Assembly: GCF_003697165.2 (NCBI RefSeq)
Contig: NZ_CP033092.2
Span: forward strand, 3,410,001 to 3,474,000
DNA: 64,000 nucleotides
Origin: Escherichia coli DSM 30083 = JCM 1649 = ATCC 11775
Lineage (GTDB): Bacteria > Pseudomonadota > Gammaproteobacteria > Enterobacterales > Enterobacteriaceae
Direction: 5' to 3'
Part shown: positions 9,273 through 18,579 of the stretch, one piece after another
Layout: each line of letters opens with the position of its first letter
How positions within the stretch are numbered: position 1 is the stretch's first letter
The notes under the pieces: model-generated
What the model saw: only the letters and a program-made list of their open reading frames with translations
The model's database searches: none
What the model was told of the DNA's origin: nothing
Program-made: the position numbers and the translations under genes

Positions 9273-12200
9273 TTACTTATTTAGCGTCGCACGAATAATC
9301 GGCCCAATTTTTTCAAACGCCACCGGAGAGATAATATCCACATGCGCACAATCCTGACGATAGATATCCAGCCCAGCAATCCACGGTGCCCAGGCCTGTT
9401 CAGGAGTCATACCTTCCTGAAGCGTGCGTTCGGCAACAAATAGCGTCGCTTTACCATCAAACGGTACGCTATGAGCTGTCGTCAGCAGGCGCACAGCATC
9501 AGCGTAGTTGCCTTCAATGGTGGTAAACAACTCCGTTGAAGTACTTCCCTGCTGTGCCGCCAGGAAGGCTTCGCGCTCGCGGTTAATCTCCGCCAGCACT
9601 TCCGGGTCCAGACCATTGGCTTCTTTTTCCTGCCAGTTTTGCGTTTCTGGCGGCCAGGTATCCAGCAAGCCAAGAAATGCCACCTGTTCGCCACGGGCAC
9701 GCAGTCGCGCCGCAATGCCCTGCGCCAGCGTACCGCCCAGCGAATAACCCAGCAGGTAATATGGGCCGTGCGGTTGTTGTTCAAGTAACGTTGCCAGATG
9801 CGCTTCGCAGACTTCATCCAGATTCGCTGACGTCTGCATGGGGCCATGAGGGCGCGGCGACTGAATGCCGATAATCGACCATTGTGGATCGAGATAACGC
9901 GAGAGCACGCTGAACTGCCAGGCAAAACCGGATGCCGGATGGAAACAAAACAGCGTCGGACCATTACCTTCACGCAACGGCAGAATGGTTTCGAATCCCA
10001 TGCGCTGGGTGCTGTCTTCTTCACCATCAATAATCGTTGCCAGTTTGGCGACAGTTGACGCGACCATCACCTGCCCCGGCGTCACCTGACGAGCAAACTG
10101 TCGACTTAACTGCGCTGCCAGTTTCATTGCCAGTAGCGAATGACCGCCAAGCGCAAAGAAATCAGCATCGGCATCCTGCACGTCACAACCCAGCAACGAC
10201 GAGAATGCCGCGGCGATAATCGTTTCACTGCCCGCTTTCGGCGCACGCCCAGGCGCTTGTGCCTTCAGTTCAGGCAACGGTAAGGCTTTGCGATCCAGCT
10301 TGCCGTTGGCGCTAAGTGGTAACTGTGGAAGTTGCAGCAGAACCACCGGTACCATATGTGGTGGCAATGTTTCACGAAGCTGCGCCTGTAATGCGCTGGT
10401 ATCCAACGGCAGACCTGATTGCGACACCAGATAGCCCACCAACTGACGCGCATCACCACCAGTGGCTGCCGCCTGGTTAATCACACAGGCGTGGGTAACG
10501 GCTTGTTCGACATCCGGCAGCGCCTGCATCACGCGATCAATTTCGCCCAGTTCGATACGCTGCCCGCGAATTTTTAGCTGATCGTCACTGCGCCCGAGGT
10601 ACTCCACTGCGCCGTTATCCAGCCAGCGAGCCACATCGCCGGTACGGTACATCCGTTCACCTGGGGCAAAAGGATCGGCAATAAAGCGGCTGGCGGTCAG
10701 ATCGGGTCGTCCAAGATACCCCTGCGCCAGTTGAATACCGGTGAGATAGAGATCTCCCACCACACCCGGCGGCACCGGATGCATCATCGCATCGAGAATG
10801 CGCAGGCCCGTATTCCACACCGGATAACCAATCGGCACACTGCTGCCGCGCACCTCTGCCAGTTCCTCGCCAAAAGCCGGATACCAACTGACATCTACCG
10901 CCGCTTCCGTCGGGCCATATAGATTATGCAACGGCGCGCCGGTTAACTGTTGCCATTCGCGGCATAAATCAGCCGGTAAGGCTTCACCACTACAGAAAAC
11001 CTGTTTCAACGTCGCGCAACTCTGGCGAGCGGTTTGCGGCGTCAGCGATGCAACAAATGCCGCCAGCATCGACGGCACAAAGTGCGTGGTCGTTACGCCA
11101 TATTCGGCAAAGAATTGCTGCATAGCGAGCGGGTCGCGGTGCGCTTCCGGTTCAGCCATCACAAGTTTCGCCCCGGCAATAAACGGCCAGAAAAACTCCC
11201 ACACCGAGACATCAAAACTGCACGGCGTTTTTTGGGCAACGACATCTTCGCCTGTAAGCGGGTAATGGTTTTGCATCCAAAGCAGGCGATTAACGATAGC
11301 CGTCTGCCCGACCATTACCCCTTTTGGTCTGCCGGTGGAACCGGAGGTGAAGATGATATAAGCCGTGTGGTGCGGTTGTGAAAGCTGCAGCGGCGCACTG
11401 CCCTGTGGGGTAAGCGGGGCGTTATAGCAAAGGCTGGTTAAATTAGGGATATCGCTAAAGCGCGGCAGTTGATCGTCAGTGGTGATTAACAGCGACGGAC
11501 GCGCATCTTCCAGCATCATTTTCAGGCGATCGTCCGGATAGCCGGTATCCAACGGTAGCCAGGCCGCACCAGCTTCAACTATCGCATGTAGCGCCAGGGT
11601 CAAAAAGACCGAGCGCGGTAGCGCCACCGCCACGCTGTCGCCCGGTTTAACGCCGCGCTCACGCAGCAGATTCGCCAGCGCCACCACCTGCTCGCGCATT
11701 TCCCGATAGCTGAACTGGTAACGCGCATCTGCCAGCGCCGGAGCATCCGGTGTTTTTGCCGCTTGTTCTGCCACCAGCGCGCTCAGCGTGGTTTCTGGAA
11801 TCTCAACCTGAGTGGCGTTGATCTGCGCCAGCTGCGCATACTCGCCTGGCAACATAATATCGACATCGCCGCACAACAGCGACGGATCCGCGGCGAACTG
11901 CGCAATCAGCATTTTCAGGCGTTCAGCGTGTTGAATTAACGTTGGCTCATCGTAACGCTGTTTATTGGCGAGGATCTCAATACTCAAATCACCGTGTTCA
12001 TCCGGGAACAGGGCCAGTTCAAGGTCATTAACCGGACCGGTTGCCAGGGTATGGGTTTGCGCCTGAACACCAGGAATATCCAGTTGGTAATCAAATACCT
12101 TGATATTGAGTACCGGACCGAACAGCGGTTCCTCTCCTGCCGCTCGCCCGCTGTCACGGACAATTTGTTCGGCATCGTAACGTTGATGGCGACGCATTTT

Positions 12201-13154
12201 TTTCAGTTGAGCCGCCAGTCGGGTTGCCAGTTGCGGCAGCGTTTCTTGCGCCGCAATGTGAATACCCAATGGCAAAACGTTGAGCACGGGTCCGGTAGCC
12301 GTCAGCGCCGCCGAGCCCAGTCGACGCATAAAGATAAATCCGGCAGCGTAGTCCATGCGGTTGCACAATCGCCCCAGCCACAAGGCTGCCAACGCAAGTG
12401 CTAAATCGGTACGCTGCACACCTGAAAGTTGCGTAGCCAGCTGGCGGAATTCCCCGTTGGTAAATTCCAGTTTCAGGCGCAAAATATCTGCCGAAGCGCT
12501 GCGCCCCGGTAAAGGTGCCGGAGAAAGTGACGCGGGCGGTGGTAGTTGACGACGCTGTTCCGCCCAGAATGCCGCATCACGCTGCCAGGCTTCACTTTCG
12601 CGGTACTGCTGATACTCTTCCACTACATCAGCGAAAGGCGTAAACGGCGAAGCAGGCGTTGGTTCGCCACGCAGCAATGCGCAGTAAATGTTGGCGATCT
12701 GGCGTGTAATGGCCGGGAAACTGAAGCCATCGACCAGCAAATGGTGATAACGCTGATACCAGTACCAGCGGTTATCCGCCACCTGTATCAGTTGATGAAA
12801 GACCAGTGGTTTACCACTATCGACGCGCAGATCTTGTTGCAAATCCGCCTGCATTAATGCCCGCGCAGTACCGTGCGGATCAATGTTGGTTCGCAGGTCG
12901 ATAATTTCTGGCAGTTCGAACGTCTGCGCATCATCGACCCACTGCCAGACTTCGCCGTTATCTTCCGTAAAACGCATCCGCAACGTATCTGCTTGCGCTA
13001 GTCCGGCAACCACCGCGCGGGCCAGTAGTGGCGCATCAACCTCTCCGGTTAACTCAACGTAATGCGCCACGCTCCAGGCGGAGGGTAAATCCGACAGTTT
13101 TTCTGCCATCCAGATGCCGGGCTGTGCGGCGACCAAAGGTAAATGCTGGCTCAT
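9273..13154 (-). CDS. entF: Enterobactin synthetase component F (NRPS)
   Basis: EntF activates serine, condenses it with dihydroxybenzoate from EntB and cyclises three DHB-Ser units to enterobactin. The 1293-residue product has domains in order: condensation (HHLLVDG near residue 138), adenylation (FTSGSTGRPKGV and NLYGPTEAA), peptidyl carrier (LGGHSLLAMKL, phosphopantetheine Ser about residue 1006) and thioesterase (GYSLGG, nucleophile Ser about 1138, with a late His in CAHVDI). I chose the ATG at 13154, which overlaps the ybdZ stop by four bases. A 46-codon upstream extension is a shadow of ybdZ. EntD supplies the pantetheine arm and YbdZ assists adenylation. Confidence 0.98.
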   Translation of the reverse strand: MSQHLPLVAAQPGIWMAEKLSDLPSAWSVAHYVELTGEVDAPLLARAVVAGLAQADTLRMRFTEDNGEVWQWVDDAQTFELPEIIDLRTNIDPHGTARALMQADLQQDLRVDSGKPLVFHQLIQVADNRWYWYQRYHHLLVDGFSFPAITRQIANIYCALLRGEPTPASPFTPFADVVEEYQQYRESEAWQRDAAFWAEQRRQLPPPASLSPAPLPGRSASADILRLKLEFTNGEFRQLATQLSGVQRTDLALALAALWLGRLCNRMDYAAGFIFMRRLGSAALTATGPVLNVLPLGIHIAAQETLPQLATRLAAQLKKMRRHQRYDAEQIVRDSGRAAGEEPLFGPVLNIKVFDYQLDIPGVQAQTHTLATGPVNDLELALFPDEHGDLSIEILANKQRYDEPTLIQHAERLKMLIAQFAADPSLLCGDVDIMLPGEYAQLAQINATQVEIPETTLSALVAEQAAKTPDAPALADARYQFSYREMREQVVALANLLRERGVKPGDSVAVALPRSVFLTLALHAIVEAGAAWLPLDTGYPDDRLKMMLEDARPSLLITTDDQLPRFSDIPNLTSLCYNAPLTPQGSAPLQLSQPHHTAYIIFTSGSTGRPKGVMVGQTAIVNRLLWMQNHYPLTGEDVVAQKTPCSFDVSVWEFFWPFIAGAKLVMAEPEAHRDPLAMQQFFAEYGVTTTHFVPSMLAAFVASLTPQTARQSCATLKQVFCSGEALPADLCREWQQLTGAPLHNLYGPTEAAVDVSWYPAFGEELAEVRGSSVPIGYPVWNTGLRILDAMMHPVPPGVVGDLYLTGIQLAQGYLGRPDLTASRFIADPFAPGERMYRTGDVARWLDNGAVEYLGRSDDQLKIRGQRIELGEIDRVMQALPDVEQAVTHACVINQAAATGGDARQLVGYLVSQSGLPLDTSALQAQLRETLPPHMVPVVLLQLPQLPLSANGKLDRKALPLPELKAQAPGRAPKAGSETIIAAAFSSLLGCDVQDADADFFALGGHSLLAMKLAAQLSRQFARQVTPGQVMVASTVAKLATIIDGEEDSTQRMGFETILPLREGNGPTLFCFHPASGFAWQFSVLSRYLDPQWSIIGIQSPRPHGPMQTSANLDEVCEAHLATLLEQQPHGPYYLLGYSLGGTLAQGIAARLRARGEQVAFLGLLDTWPPETQNWQEKEANGLDPEVLAEINREREAFLAAQQGSTSTELFTTIEGNYADAVRLLTTAHSVPFDGKATLFVAERTLQEGMTPEQAWAPWIAGLDIYRQDCAHVDIISPVAFEKIGPIIRATLNK

Positions 13155-13369
13155 TGTGCCTCCTGCAACTGGGTGAAATTCGCCGGTGTCAGAGTACGCC
13201 AGTGGGCTTCCAGCCACTGCTGGCAGGACGCCTGTGACTGCGGCTGACACACAACGTCCCAGCCTGCCGGTAAGGCGCATTGTTGCGGCCACAGACTGAA
13301 TTGCCCCTGCGCATTGCGCAAAATGTAAAACGCTCCCTGTGGATCATCGAAGGGATTACTGAATGCCAT
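13151..13369 (-). CDS. ybdZ: MbtH-like protein YbdZ
   Basis: MbtH-like proteins bind NRPS adenylation domains and help their folding or activity; YbdZ partners EntF. The 72-residue product has the family signature of conserved Trp and Pro positions (NPFDDPQGAFYILRN, FSLWP, PAGW, CQQWLEAHW). The ATG at 13369 follows GGAGTTGAAT. It lies 2 bp after fes and overlaps entF, so the three are co-translated from the fes promoter. Confidence 0.96.
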   Translation of the reverse strand: MAFSNPFDDPQGAFYILRNAQGQFSLWPQQCALPAGWDVVCQPQSQASCQQWLEAHWRTLTPANFTQLQEAQ

Positions 13370-13371
13370 AT

Positions 13372-14574
13372 TCAACTCCTGTCATGGAAAAGTGGTTGCC
13401 AGAGGTCGATTAGCCCCTGCATCAAGCCACCGCGCCAACAAAGCGCATCATGTCCGCCGTCAACCTGACGCCAGAAAATGGATTCTTTTAGGGGGTGTAA
13501 TTGCGCATACAGCGCCTGATTGGCCTGCATGATCATCGGCTCGCGAACACCCGCTTCCAGCACAATGCGCAGACCTTCGGCGCTAACTTCACCAGTATTT
13601 AGCTGTTCAAGTAACATGCCCTCTTGGTGCCCGCCCCGATGCGGCCACCAGTACGAACCTGACTGGCTTAATACACAGCCAAAGCGTTCAGGCCAGTGCA
13701 GTCCGGCATACAGCGCGGAAAGCCCACCAAAACTCTGTCCGGCGACCACGGTGCGATCGGCGCGATCGCTAAAAGGGGCAATAGCTTTCACCTGGGGTAA
13801 TAACTCTTGCTGTACTGCCAGCCAGAAATCCGCATTACACGGCAGTTCGTGGGCGCGGTGCGTGGTGTCGATAGCGTCGATCAACACATACACGGCGGGC
13901 GGAAGTTGCCGACGATGGGTCAGCGAAGTCAGCGCAGGCCAGACGGGCATACTCTGCGCCCAAAATTCGCCATCAAGCAAAACTGCCAGCGGGCGTTCTT
14001 CTGCTGTTGCATCGCCGGTGGTAAAAATCCATACACGGCGTGAATTTTTCAACCGTTCACTTTTCCAGATAATTTCTTTGGCAGGCGTTTCTGGCGCTTG
14101 CGGACAATCCCATCCCGGTTGCAGAGACGCTTGCGGCATTTCGAGTGCAGAAACAGCGTGCCCTCGCCCGCCTTTCCAGCTTTGTGGATTCAGCGGATCG
14201 GCTATCGCCTGGGGTAATAGTTTTCGCCAGCCTTCGCGTAATTCGAGGCGATCGGGGGATGGTGCAGAAAAAATGTCATCGCGTTCAGTAGGAATAAAGC
14301 AGTAGCTGCCACGCCAGTTGGCATTGAGTTGTGTCGTCCACTGCCAAACATCGGTTCCTGCAATTCGCTGCATCGACCGGGGCTGGCTGTTCTGATGGTG
14401 ATCGGTCACGCCAGTGATATAGACCCATACGCGCTTTATCGTCGAGTATTCTTCAGAACCCTGGGGATCACGCCACCAGAAAGTGACCTCAAACATTTCG
14501 TCATTCAGACGTTGCCATTCCGGGCCATGTTTCGACTGCCACCAGCTCTCACTTCCTACTTTTAACGCCGTCAC
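13372..14574 (-). CDS. fes: Enterobactin/ferric enterobactin esterase Fes
   Basis: Fes hydrolyses the trilactone of ferric enterobactin in the cytoplasm so that iron can be released. The 400-residue product has an N-terminal enterochelin-esterase domain and a C-terminal alpha/beta hydrolase domain with nucleophile motif GQSFGG (about residue 280) and a terminal GGHD (His about 375). The longest frame starts at GTG with a weak upstream GGGGTT; an internal ATG at codon 27 would give a 374-residue form. It is the first gene of fes-ybdZ-entF, divergent from fepA over a Fur-type site. Confidence 0.95.
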   Translation of the reverse strand: MTALKVGSESWWQSKHGPEWQRLNDEMFEVTFWWRDPQGSEEYSTIKRVWVYITGVTDHHQNSQPRSMQRIAGTDVWQWTTQLNANWRGSYCFIPTERDDIFSAPSPDRLELREGWRKLLPQAIADPLNPQSWKGGRGHAVSALEMPQASLQPGWDCPQAPETPAKEIIWKSERLKNSRRVWIFTTGDATAEERPLAVLLDGEFWAQSMPVWPALTSLTHRRQLPPAVYVLIDAIDTTHRAHELPCNADFWLAVQQELLPQVKAIAPFSDRADRTVVAGQSFGGLSALYAGLHWPERFGCVLSQSGSYWWPHRGGHQEGMLLEQLNTGEVSAEGLRIVLEAGVREPMIMQANQALYAQLHPLKESIFWRQVDGGHDALCWRGGLMQGLIDLWQPLFHDRS

Positions 14575-14624
14575 ACCATAACCCCATGTTTACTGTGCAA
14601 TTTTTTATTGATTGCAGAAATATA

Positions 14625-14657
14625 TTGATAATATTATTGATAACTATTTGCATTTGC
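14625..14657. promoter_or_regulatory. Fur-type operator between fes and fepA
   Basis: The segment contains two GATAA repeats (GATAATATTATTGATAAC) followed by TATTTGCATTTGC, resembling overlapping Fur sites. It lies in the 242-bp divergent fes/fepA region, known to be Fur-repressed in K-12. The exact extent is approximate. Confidence 0.78.
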
Positions 14658-14816
14658 AATAGCGTAATGGCGCGCCGTGGGAAGCGCGGACATTAATTAA
14701 TCAGCTGCACTGCGTGTCTTTCAGGATCAAAGGTTTTCGCGGTAGCGGGATGCGTCGTGTTGATGACGACCATGCCCGACAGTTGCAATTCGTGGCAAAA
14801 ATGCAGGAATAAAACA

Positions 14817-17057
14817 ATGAACAAGAAGATTCATTCCCTGGCCTTGTTGGTCAATCTGGGGATTTATGGGGTAGCACAGGCACAAGAGCCGACCGATACT
14901 CCTGTTTCACATGACGATACTATTGTTGTTACCGCCGCCGAGCAGAACTTGCAGGCACCTGGCGTTTCGACCATCACCGCAGATGAAATCCGCAAAAACC
15001 CGGTTGCCCGCGATGTATCGGAGATCATTCGTACCATGCCTGGCGTTAACCTGACCGGTAACTCCACCAGTGGTCAGCGTGGTAATAACCGCCAGATTGA
15101 TATTCGCGGCATGGGTCCGGAAAACACGCTGATTTTGATTGACGGCAAGCCGGTAAGCAGCCGTAACTCTGTGCGTCAGGGCTGGCGTGGCGAGCGCGAT
15201 ACCCGTGGTGATACCTCCTGGGTGCCGCCTGAAATGATTGAACGTATTGAAGTTCTACGTGGTCCGGCAGCTGCGCGTTATGGCAACGGCGCGGCGGGCG
15301 GCGTGGTTAACATCATTACCAAAAAAGGCAGTGGTGAGTGGCACGGCTCCTGGGATGCTTATTTCAATGCGCCAGAACATAAAGAGGAAGGTGCCACCAA
15401 ACGCACCAACTTCAGCCTGACCGGTCCGCTGGGCGACGAATTCAGCTTCCGCTTGTATGGCAACCTCGACAAAACCCAGGCTGACGCGTGGGATATCAAC
15501 CAGGGCCATCAGTCCGCGCGTGCCGGAACGTATGCCACGACGTTACCAGCCGGGCGCGAAGGGGTGATCAACAAAGATATTAATGGCGTGGTGCGCTGGG
15601 ACTTCGCGCCTCTGCAGTCACTCGAACTGGAAGCGGGCTACAGCCGCCAGGGTAACCTGTATGCGGGTGATACGCAGAACACCAACTCTGACGCTTACAC
15701 TCGCTCGAAATATGGCTATGAAACCAACCGCCTGTATCGCCAGAACTACTCGCTGACCTGGAACGGTGGCTGGGATAACGGCGTGACCACCAGCAACTGG
15801 GTGCAGTACGAACACACCCGTAACTCGCGTATTCCGGAAGGTCTGGCGGGCGGTACCGAAGGGAAATTTAACGAAAAAGCGGCACAGGATTTTGTAGATA
15901 TCGATCTTGATGACGTGATGCTGCACAGCGAAGTTAACCTGCCGATTGATTTCCTCGTTAACCAAACGCTGACGCTGGGTACAGAGTGGAATCAGCAACG
16001 GATGAAGGACTTGAGTTCCAACACCCAGGCACTGACCGGAACGAATACCGGCGGTGCTATTGATGGCGTGAGTGCCACCGACCGTAGCCCATATTCAAAA
16101 GCAGAAATTTTCTCGCTGTTTGCCGAAAACAATATGGAGCTGACTGACAGCACCATCGTAACGCCGGGGCTGCGTTTCGATCATCACAGTATTGTCGGCA
16201 ATAACTGGAGCCCGGCGCTGAACATATCGCAAGGTTTAGGCGATGACTTCACGCTCAAAATGGGCATCGCCCGCGCCTATAAAGCGCCGAGCCTGTACCA
16301 GACTAACCCAAACTACATTCTCTACAGTAAAGGTCAGGGCTGCTATGCCAGCGCGGGCGGCTGCTATCTGCAAGGTAACGATGACCTGAAAGCAGAAACC
16401 AGCATCAACAAGGAGATTGGTCTGGAGTTCAAACGCGACGGCTGACTGGCGGGCGTGACCTGGTTCCGTAACGATTATCGCAATAAGATTGAAGCGGGCT
16501 ATGTGGCTGTAGGGCAAAACGCAGTCGGCACCGATCTCTATCAGTGGGATAACGTACCGAAAGCGGTGGTTGAAGGTCTGGAAGGATCGTTAAACGTACC
16601 GGTTAGCGAAACGGTGATGTGGACCAATAACATCACTTATATGCTGAAGAGTGAAAACAAAACCACGGGCGACCGTTTGTCGATCATCCCGGAGTATACG
16701 TTGAACTCAACGCTGAGCTGGCAGGCACGGGAAGATTTGTCGATGCAAACGACCTTCACCTGGTACGGCAAACAGCAGCCGAAGAAGTACAACTATAAAG
16801 GTCAGCCAGCGGTTGGACCGGAAACCAAAGAAATCAGTCCGTACAGCATTGTTGGCCTGAGCGCGACCTGGGATGTGACCAAGAATGTCAGTCTGACCGG
16901 CGGCGTGGACAACCTGTTCGACAAACGTTTGTGGCGTGCGGGTAATGCCCAGACCACGGGCGATCTGGCAGGAGCCAACTATATCGCAGGTGCCGGGGCG
17001 TATACCTATAACGAGCCGGGACGTACGTGGTATATGAGCATTAATACTCACTTCTGA
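14817..17057 (+). pseudogene. fepA: Ferric enterobactin receptor FepA, interrupted by an in-frame TGA at codon 543
   Basis: FepA is the TonB-dependent outer-membrane receptor for ferric enterobactin. The frame from ATG 14817 to the stop at 17057 would give 746 residues, the full normal length: signal peptide of 22 residues (ends GVAQA), TonB box region DDTIVVTAAE, plug domain and 22-strand barrel ending SINTHF. At 16443-16445 the codon is TGA where K-12 has TGG (Trp) between FKRDG and LAGVTW. No frameshift is present; both halves stay in frame. The truncated 542-residue product lacks the last strands of the barrel and should not insert. The stop is followed by C, a comparatively leaky UGA context, so a trace of full-length protein is possible. 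A sequencing error is the main alternative. Confidence 0.92.
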
Positions 17058-17096
17058 AGCTAACGTCAGATTGTTGACAAAGTGCGCGTAGTTCAT

Positions 17097-17195
17097 GCCG
17101 GATGCGGCGTGAACGCCTTATCCGGCCTACAAAAATCTTGCCAATTCAATATATTGCAGGACCACGTAGGCCTGATAAGCGTAGCGCATCAGGCA
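17097..17195. repeat. Pair of REP-type palindromes between fepA and entD
   Basis: GCCGGATGCGGCGTGAACGC at 17097 running to about 17130, and an inverted-type unit at 17166-17195 (GCCTGATAAGCGTAGCGCATC), match the two REP classes that build BIME elements in E. coli. They sit in the fepA-entD spacer, where they could affect mRNA stability or supercoiling but do not by themselves end transcription. Confidence 0.85.
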
Positions 17196-17231
17196 GTTTT
17201 GCGTTTGTCATCATTCTCTAATATGGTTGAC

Positions 17232-17852
17232 ATGAAAACTACGCATACCTCCCTCCCCTTTGCCGGACATACGCTGCATTTTGTTGAGTTTGATCCGGCG
17301 AGTTTTCGCGAGCAGGATTTACTCTGGCTGCCGCACTACGCACAACTTCAACACGCTGGACGTAAACGTAAAACAGAGCATTTAGCCGGGCGGATCGCTG
17401 CAATTTATGCGCTGCGGGAATATGGCTATAAATGTGTGCCTGCAATCGGCGAGCTACGCCAACCTGTGTGGCCTGCGGGGGTATACGGCAGCATTAGTCA
17501 CTGTGGGACTACGGCATTAGCCGTGGTTTCCCGTCAACCAATTGGCATTGATATTGAAGAGATTTTCTCTGCACAAACCGCAAGAGAATTGACAGACAAC
17601 ATTATTACACCAGCGGAACACAAGCGACTTGCAGACTGCGGTTTAGCCTTTCCTCTGGCGCTGACACTGGCATTTTCCGCCAAAGAGAGCGCATTTAAGG
17701 CAAGTGAGATACAGGCCGCTCAAGGTTTTCTGGATTATCAGATAATTAGCTGGAATAAACAGCAGATCATCATTCGACTAGAGGATGAGCAGTTTGCTGT
17801 GCACTGGCAGATAAAAGAAAAAATAGTCATAACGCTGTGCCAACACGATTAA
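17232..17852 (+). CDS. entD: Enterobactin synthase component D, phosphopantetheinyl transferase
   Basis: EntD transfers 4'-phosphopantetheine from CoA to the carrier domains of EntB and EntF. The 206-residue product shows the PPTase motifs GIDIEEI (Mg-binding Asp and Glu) and FSAKESAFKA. The ATG at 17232 gives the K-12 length; an ATG three codons upstream (17223) is equally open and neither has a strong ribosome site. It follows fepA after a 174-bp spacer with REP elements and is thought to be transcribed from the fepA promoter, so the fepA nonsense codon may affect its expression. The last 40 residues differ more from K-12 than the rest. Confidence 0.93.
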   Translation: MKTTHTSLPFAGHTLHFVEFDPASFREQDLLWLPHYAQLQHAGRKRKTEHLAGRIAAIYALREYGYKCVPAIGELRQPVWPAGVYGSISHCGTTALAVVSRQPIGIDIEEIFSAQTARELTDNIITPAEHKRLADCGLAFPLALTLAFSAKESAFKASEIQAAQGFLDYQIISWNKQQIIIRLEDEQFAVHWQIKEKIVITLCQHD

Positions 17853-17947
17853 TTGACAACATCTGGTACGATTCGCCCGCAGCCATCACTGACCGCGGGC
17901 GAAAGTGTAAAGCAGGTGCCTTACCACCCTGACCTGACAACCGGATA

Positions 17948-17967
17948 TGCGGGGATTGCTCCCCGCA
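17948..17967 (-). terminator. Hairpin downstream of hokE
   Basis: TGCGGGG-ATTGCT-CCCCGCA is a perfect 7-bp stem lying 6 bp after the hokE stop on the reverse strand. hok mRNAs end in strongly structured 3' regions. This is probably part of that structure rather than a simple terminator, since no T run follows directly. Confidence 0.5.
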
Positions 17968-17973
17968 CAACGG

Positions 17974-18126
17974 CTACTTCTTCGGTTCGTAAGCGAGAAC
18001 AGCCTTAAACTCAATATTACGTTCCTTTACGGTAAACTCACACAGCGAGTCTCCGACCAGAAGCGTAAATCCCAGCACCGTTAAACACAGCACTATGACT
18101 GCCACAAGGGCATATTTCGTCAGCAT
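17974..18126 (-). CDS. hokE: Type I toxin HokE
   Basis: HokE is a 50-residue Hok/Gef membrane toxin that depolarises the inner membrane when overproduced. It has one hydrophobic span (YALVAVIVLCLTVLGFTLLV), then the family pattern with Cys in SLCEFTVKERN and a C-terminal EFKAVLAYEPKK. The ATG at 18126 is preceded by GGAGGC. An overlapping upstream frame (mok-like) and a LexA-type box lie upstream. In K-12 an IS186 sits beside hokE; here the entD side is clean, so the transcript and its 3' regulatory part may be whole. Confidence 0.93.
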   Translation of the reverse strand: MLTKYALVAVIVLCLTVLGFTLLVGDSLCEFTVKERNIEFKAVLAYEPKK

Positions 18127-18226
18127 GTTTATATTGCCTCCATGCGAAGAAGGGACTACCATCCAAATTGTTCAGGTTTGGGTAGGTAGCCCCAGGGTTG
18201 ATAGAAATATCGTCCTGGGGCTTCAT
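18038..18226 (-). CDS. Overlapping mok-like leader frame of hokE
   Basis: In hok/sok loci a leader frame, mok, overlaps hok and couples its translation; the antisense Sok RNA blocks mok. A 62-codon frame starts at 18226, upstream of hokE, and ends inside it in another frame, the expected arrangement. Its start lies in a 7-bp inverted repeat (CCCCAGG at 18190, CCTGGGG to 18220), which would fit a structured antisense target. A sokE RNA on the forward strand in about 18130-18230 is inferred from family organisation; I could not delimit its promoter. Confidence 0.55.
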   Translation of the reverse strand: MKPQDDISINPGATYPNLNNLDGSPFFAWRQYKHADEICPCGSHSAVFNGAGIYASGRRLAV

Positions 18227-18303
18227 CTTTCCAGACCTCAGAGTAAACCTGAAACCGGAAAGCTTCAGGCACCCGCAGTTATCTTACCCTTCCTTAGCAA
18301 AAT

Positions 18304-18323
18304 AACTGTTTATTTATACAGTG
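18304..18323. promoter_or_regulatory. LexA-type SOS box upstream of hokE
   Basis: AACTGTTTATTTATACAGTG keeps the invariant CTG-N10-CAG of LexA boxes with an AT-rich, TA-alternating spacer. It lies about 80 bp upstream of the mok-like start, in the place expected for the hokE promoter. hokE is among the LexA-regulated genes described in K-12. The remaining bases to ybdK (18324-18579) show no gene. Confidence 0.8.
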
Positions 18324-18579
18324 AGTCCTGTTTCGGACTTCTCACTCCTCATTTAATCAACTGAAGCTGAACCCGTTTTTTTCTGCATGCCTCAATCGTC
18401 AAAATTCTTCGCCGCCAGCCAGCTATAACGCAACTGGTCATATTGCAAAAGTAGCCAAATTGCTTCAGTCACCATCAGTTCACCATCGCCAAAAAAAAGA
18501 AACATTCCAGAACTTCCGCATCTCACCCGGCCGCTCCCACTTCTATACTGAATAGAAAACGCCAATATAAGAGAAACCT

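Noticed and set aside
13155..13292. 46-codon N-terminal extension of entF
   Set aside because: It runs inside ybdZ in another frame; the condensation domain begins normally at the ATG at 13154.
16443..16500. Selenocysteine insertion at the fepA TGA
   Set aside because: No convincing SECIS-like hairpin follows immediately and the position is Trp in K-12 FepA, so a nonsense change is simpler.
16455..17057. A separate 200-codon gene after the fepA stop
   Set aside because: It is simply the rest of fepA in the same frame; the apparent start is an internal codon with no Shine-Dalgarno.
17097..17195. Short repeats between fepA and entD as a CRISPR remnant
   Set aside because: The units are REP palindromes in opposite orientation without regular spacers; no cas genes are present anywhere in the window.
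18095..18364. 89-codon forward frame opposite hokE
   Set aside because: It overlaps the hokE leader and LexA box on the antisense strand. The known antisense product of such loci is an untranslated RNA.
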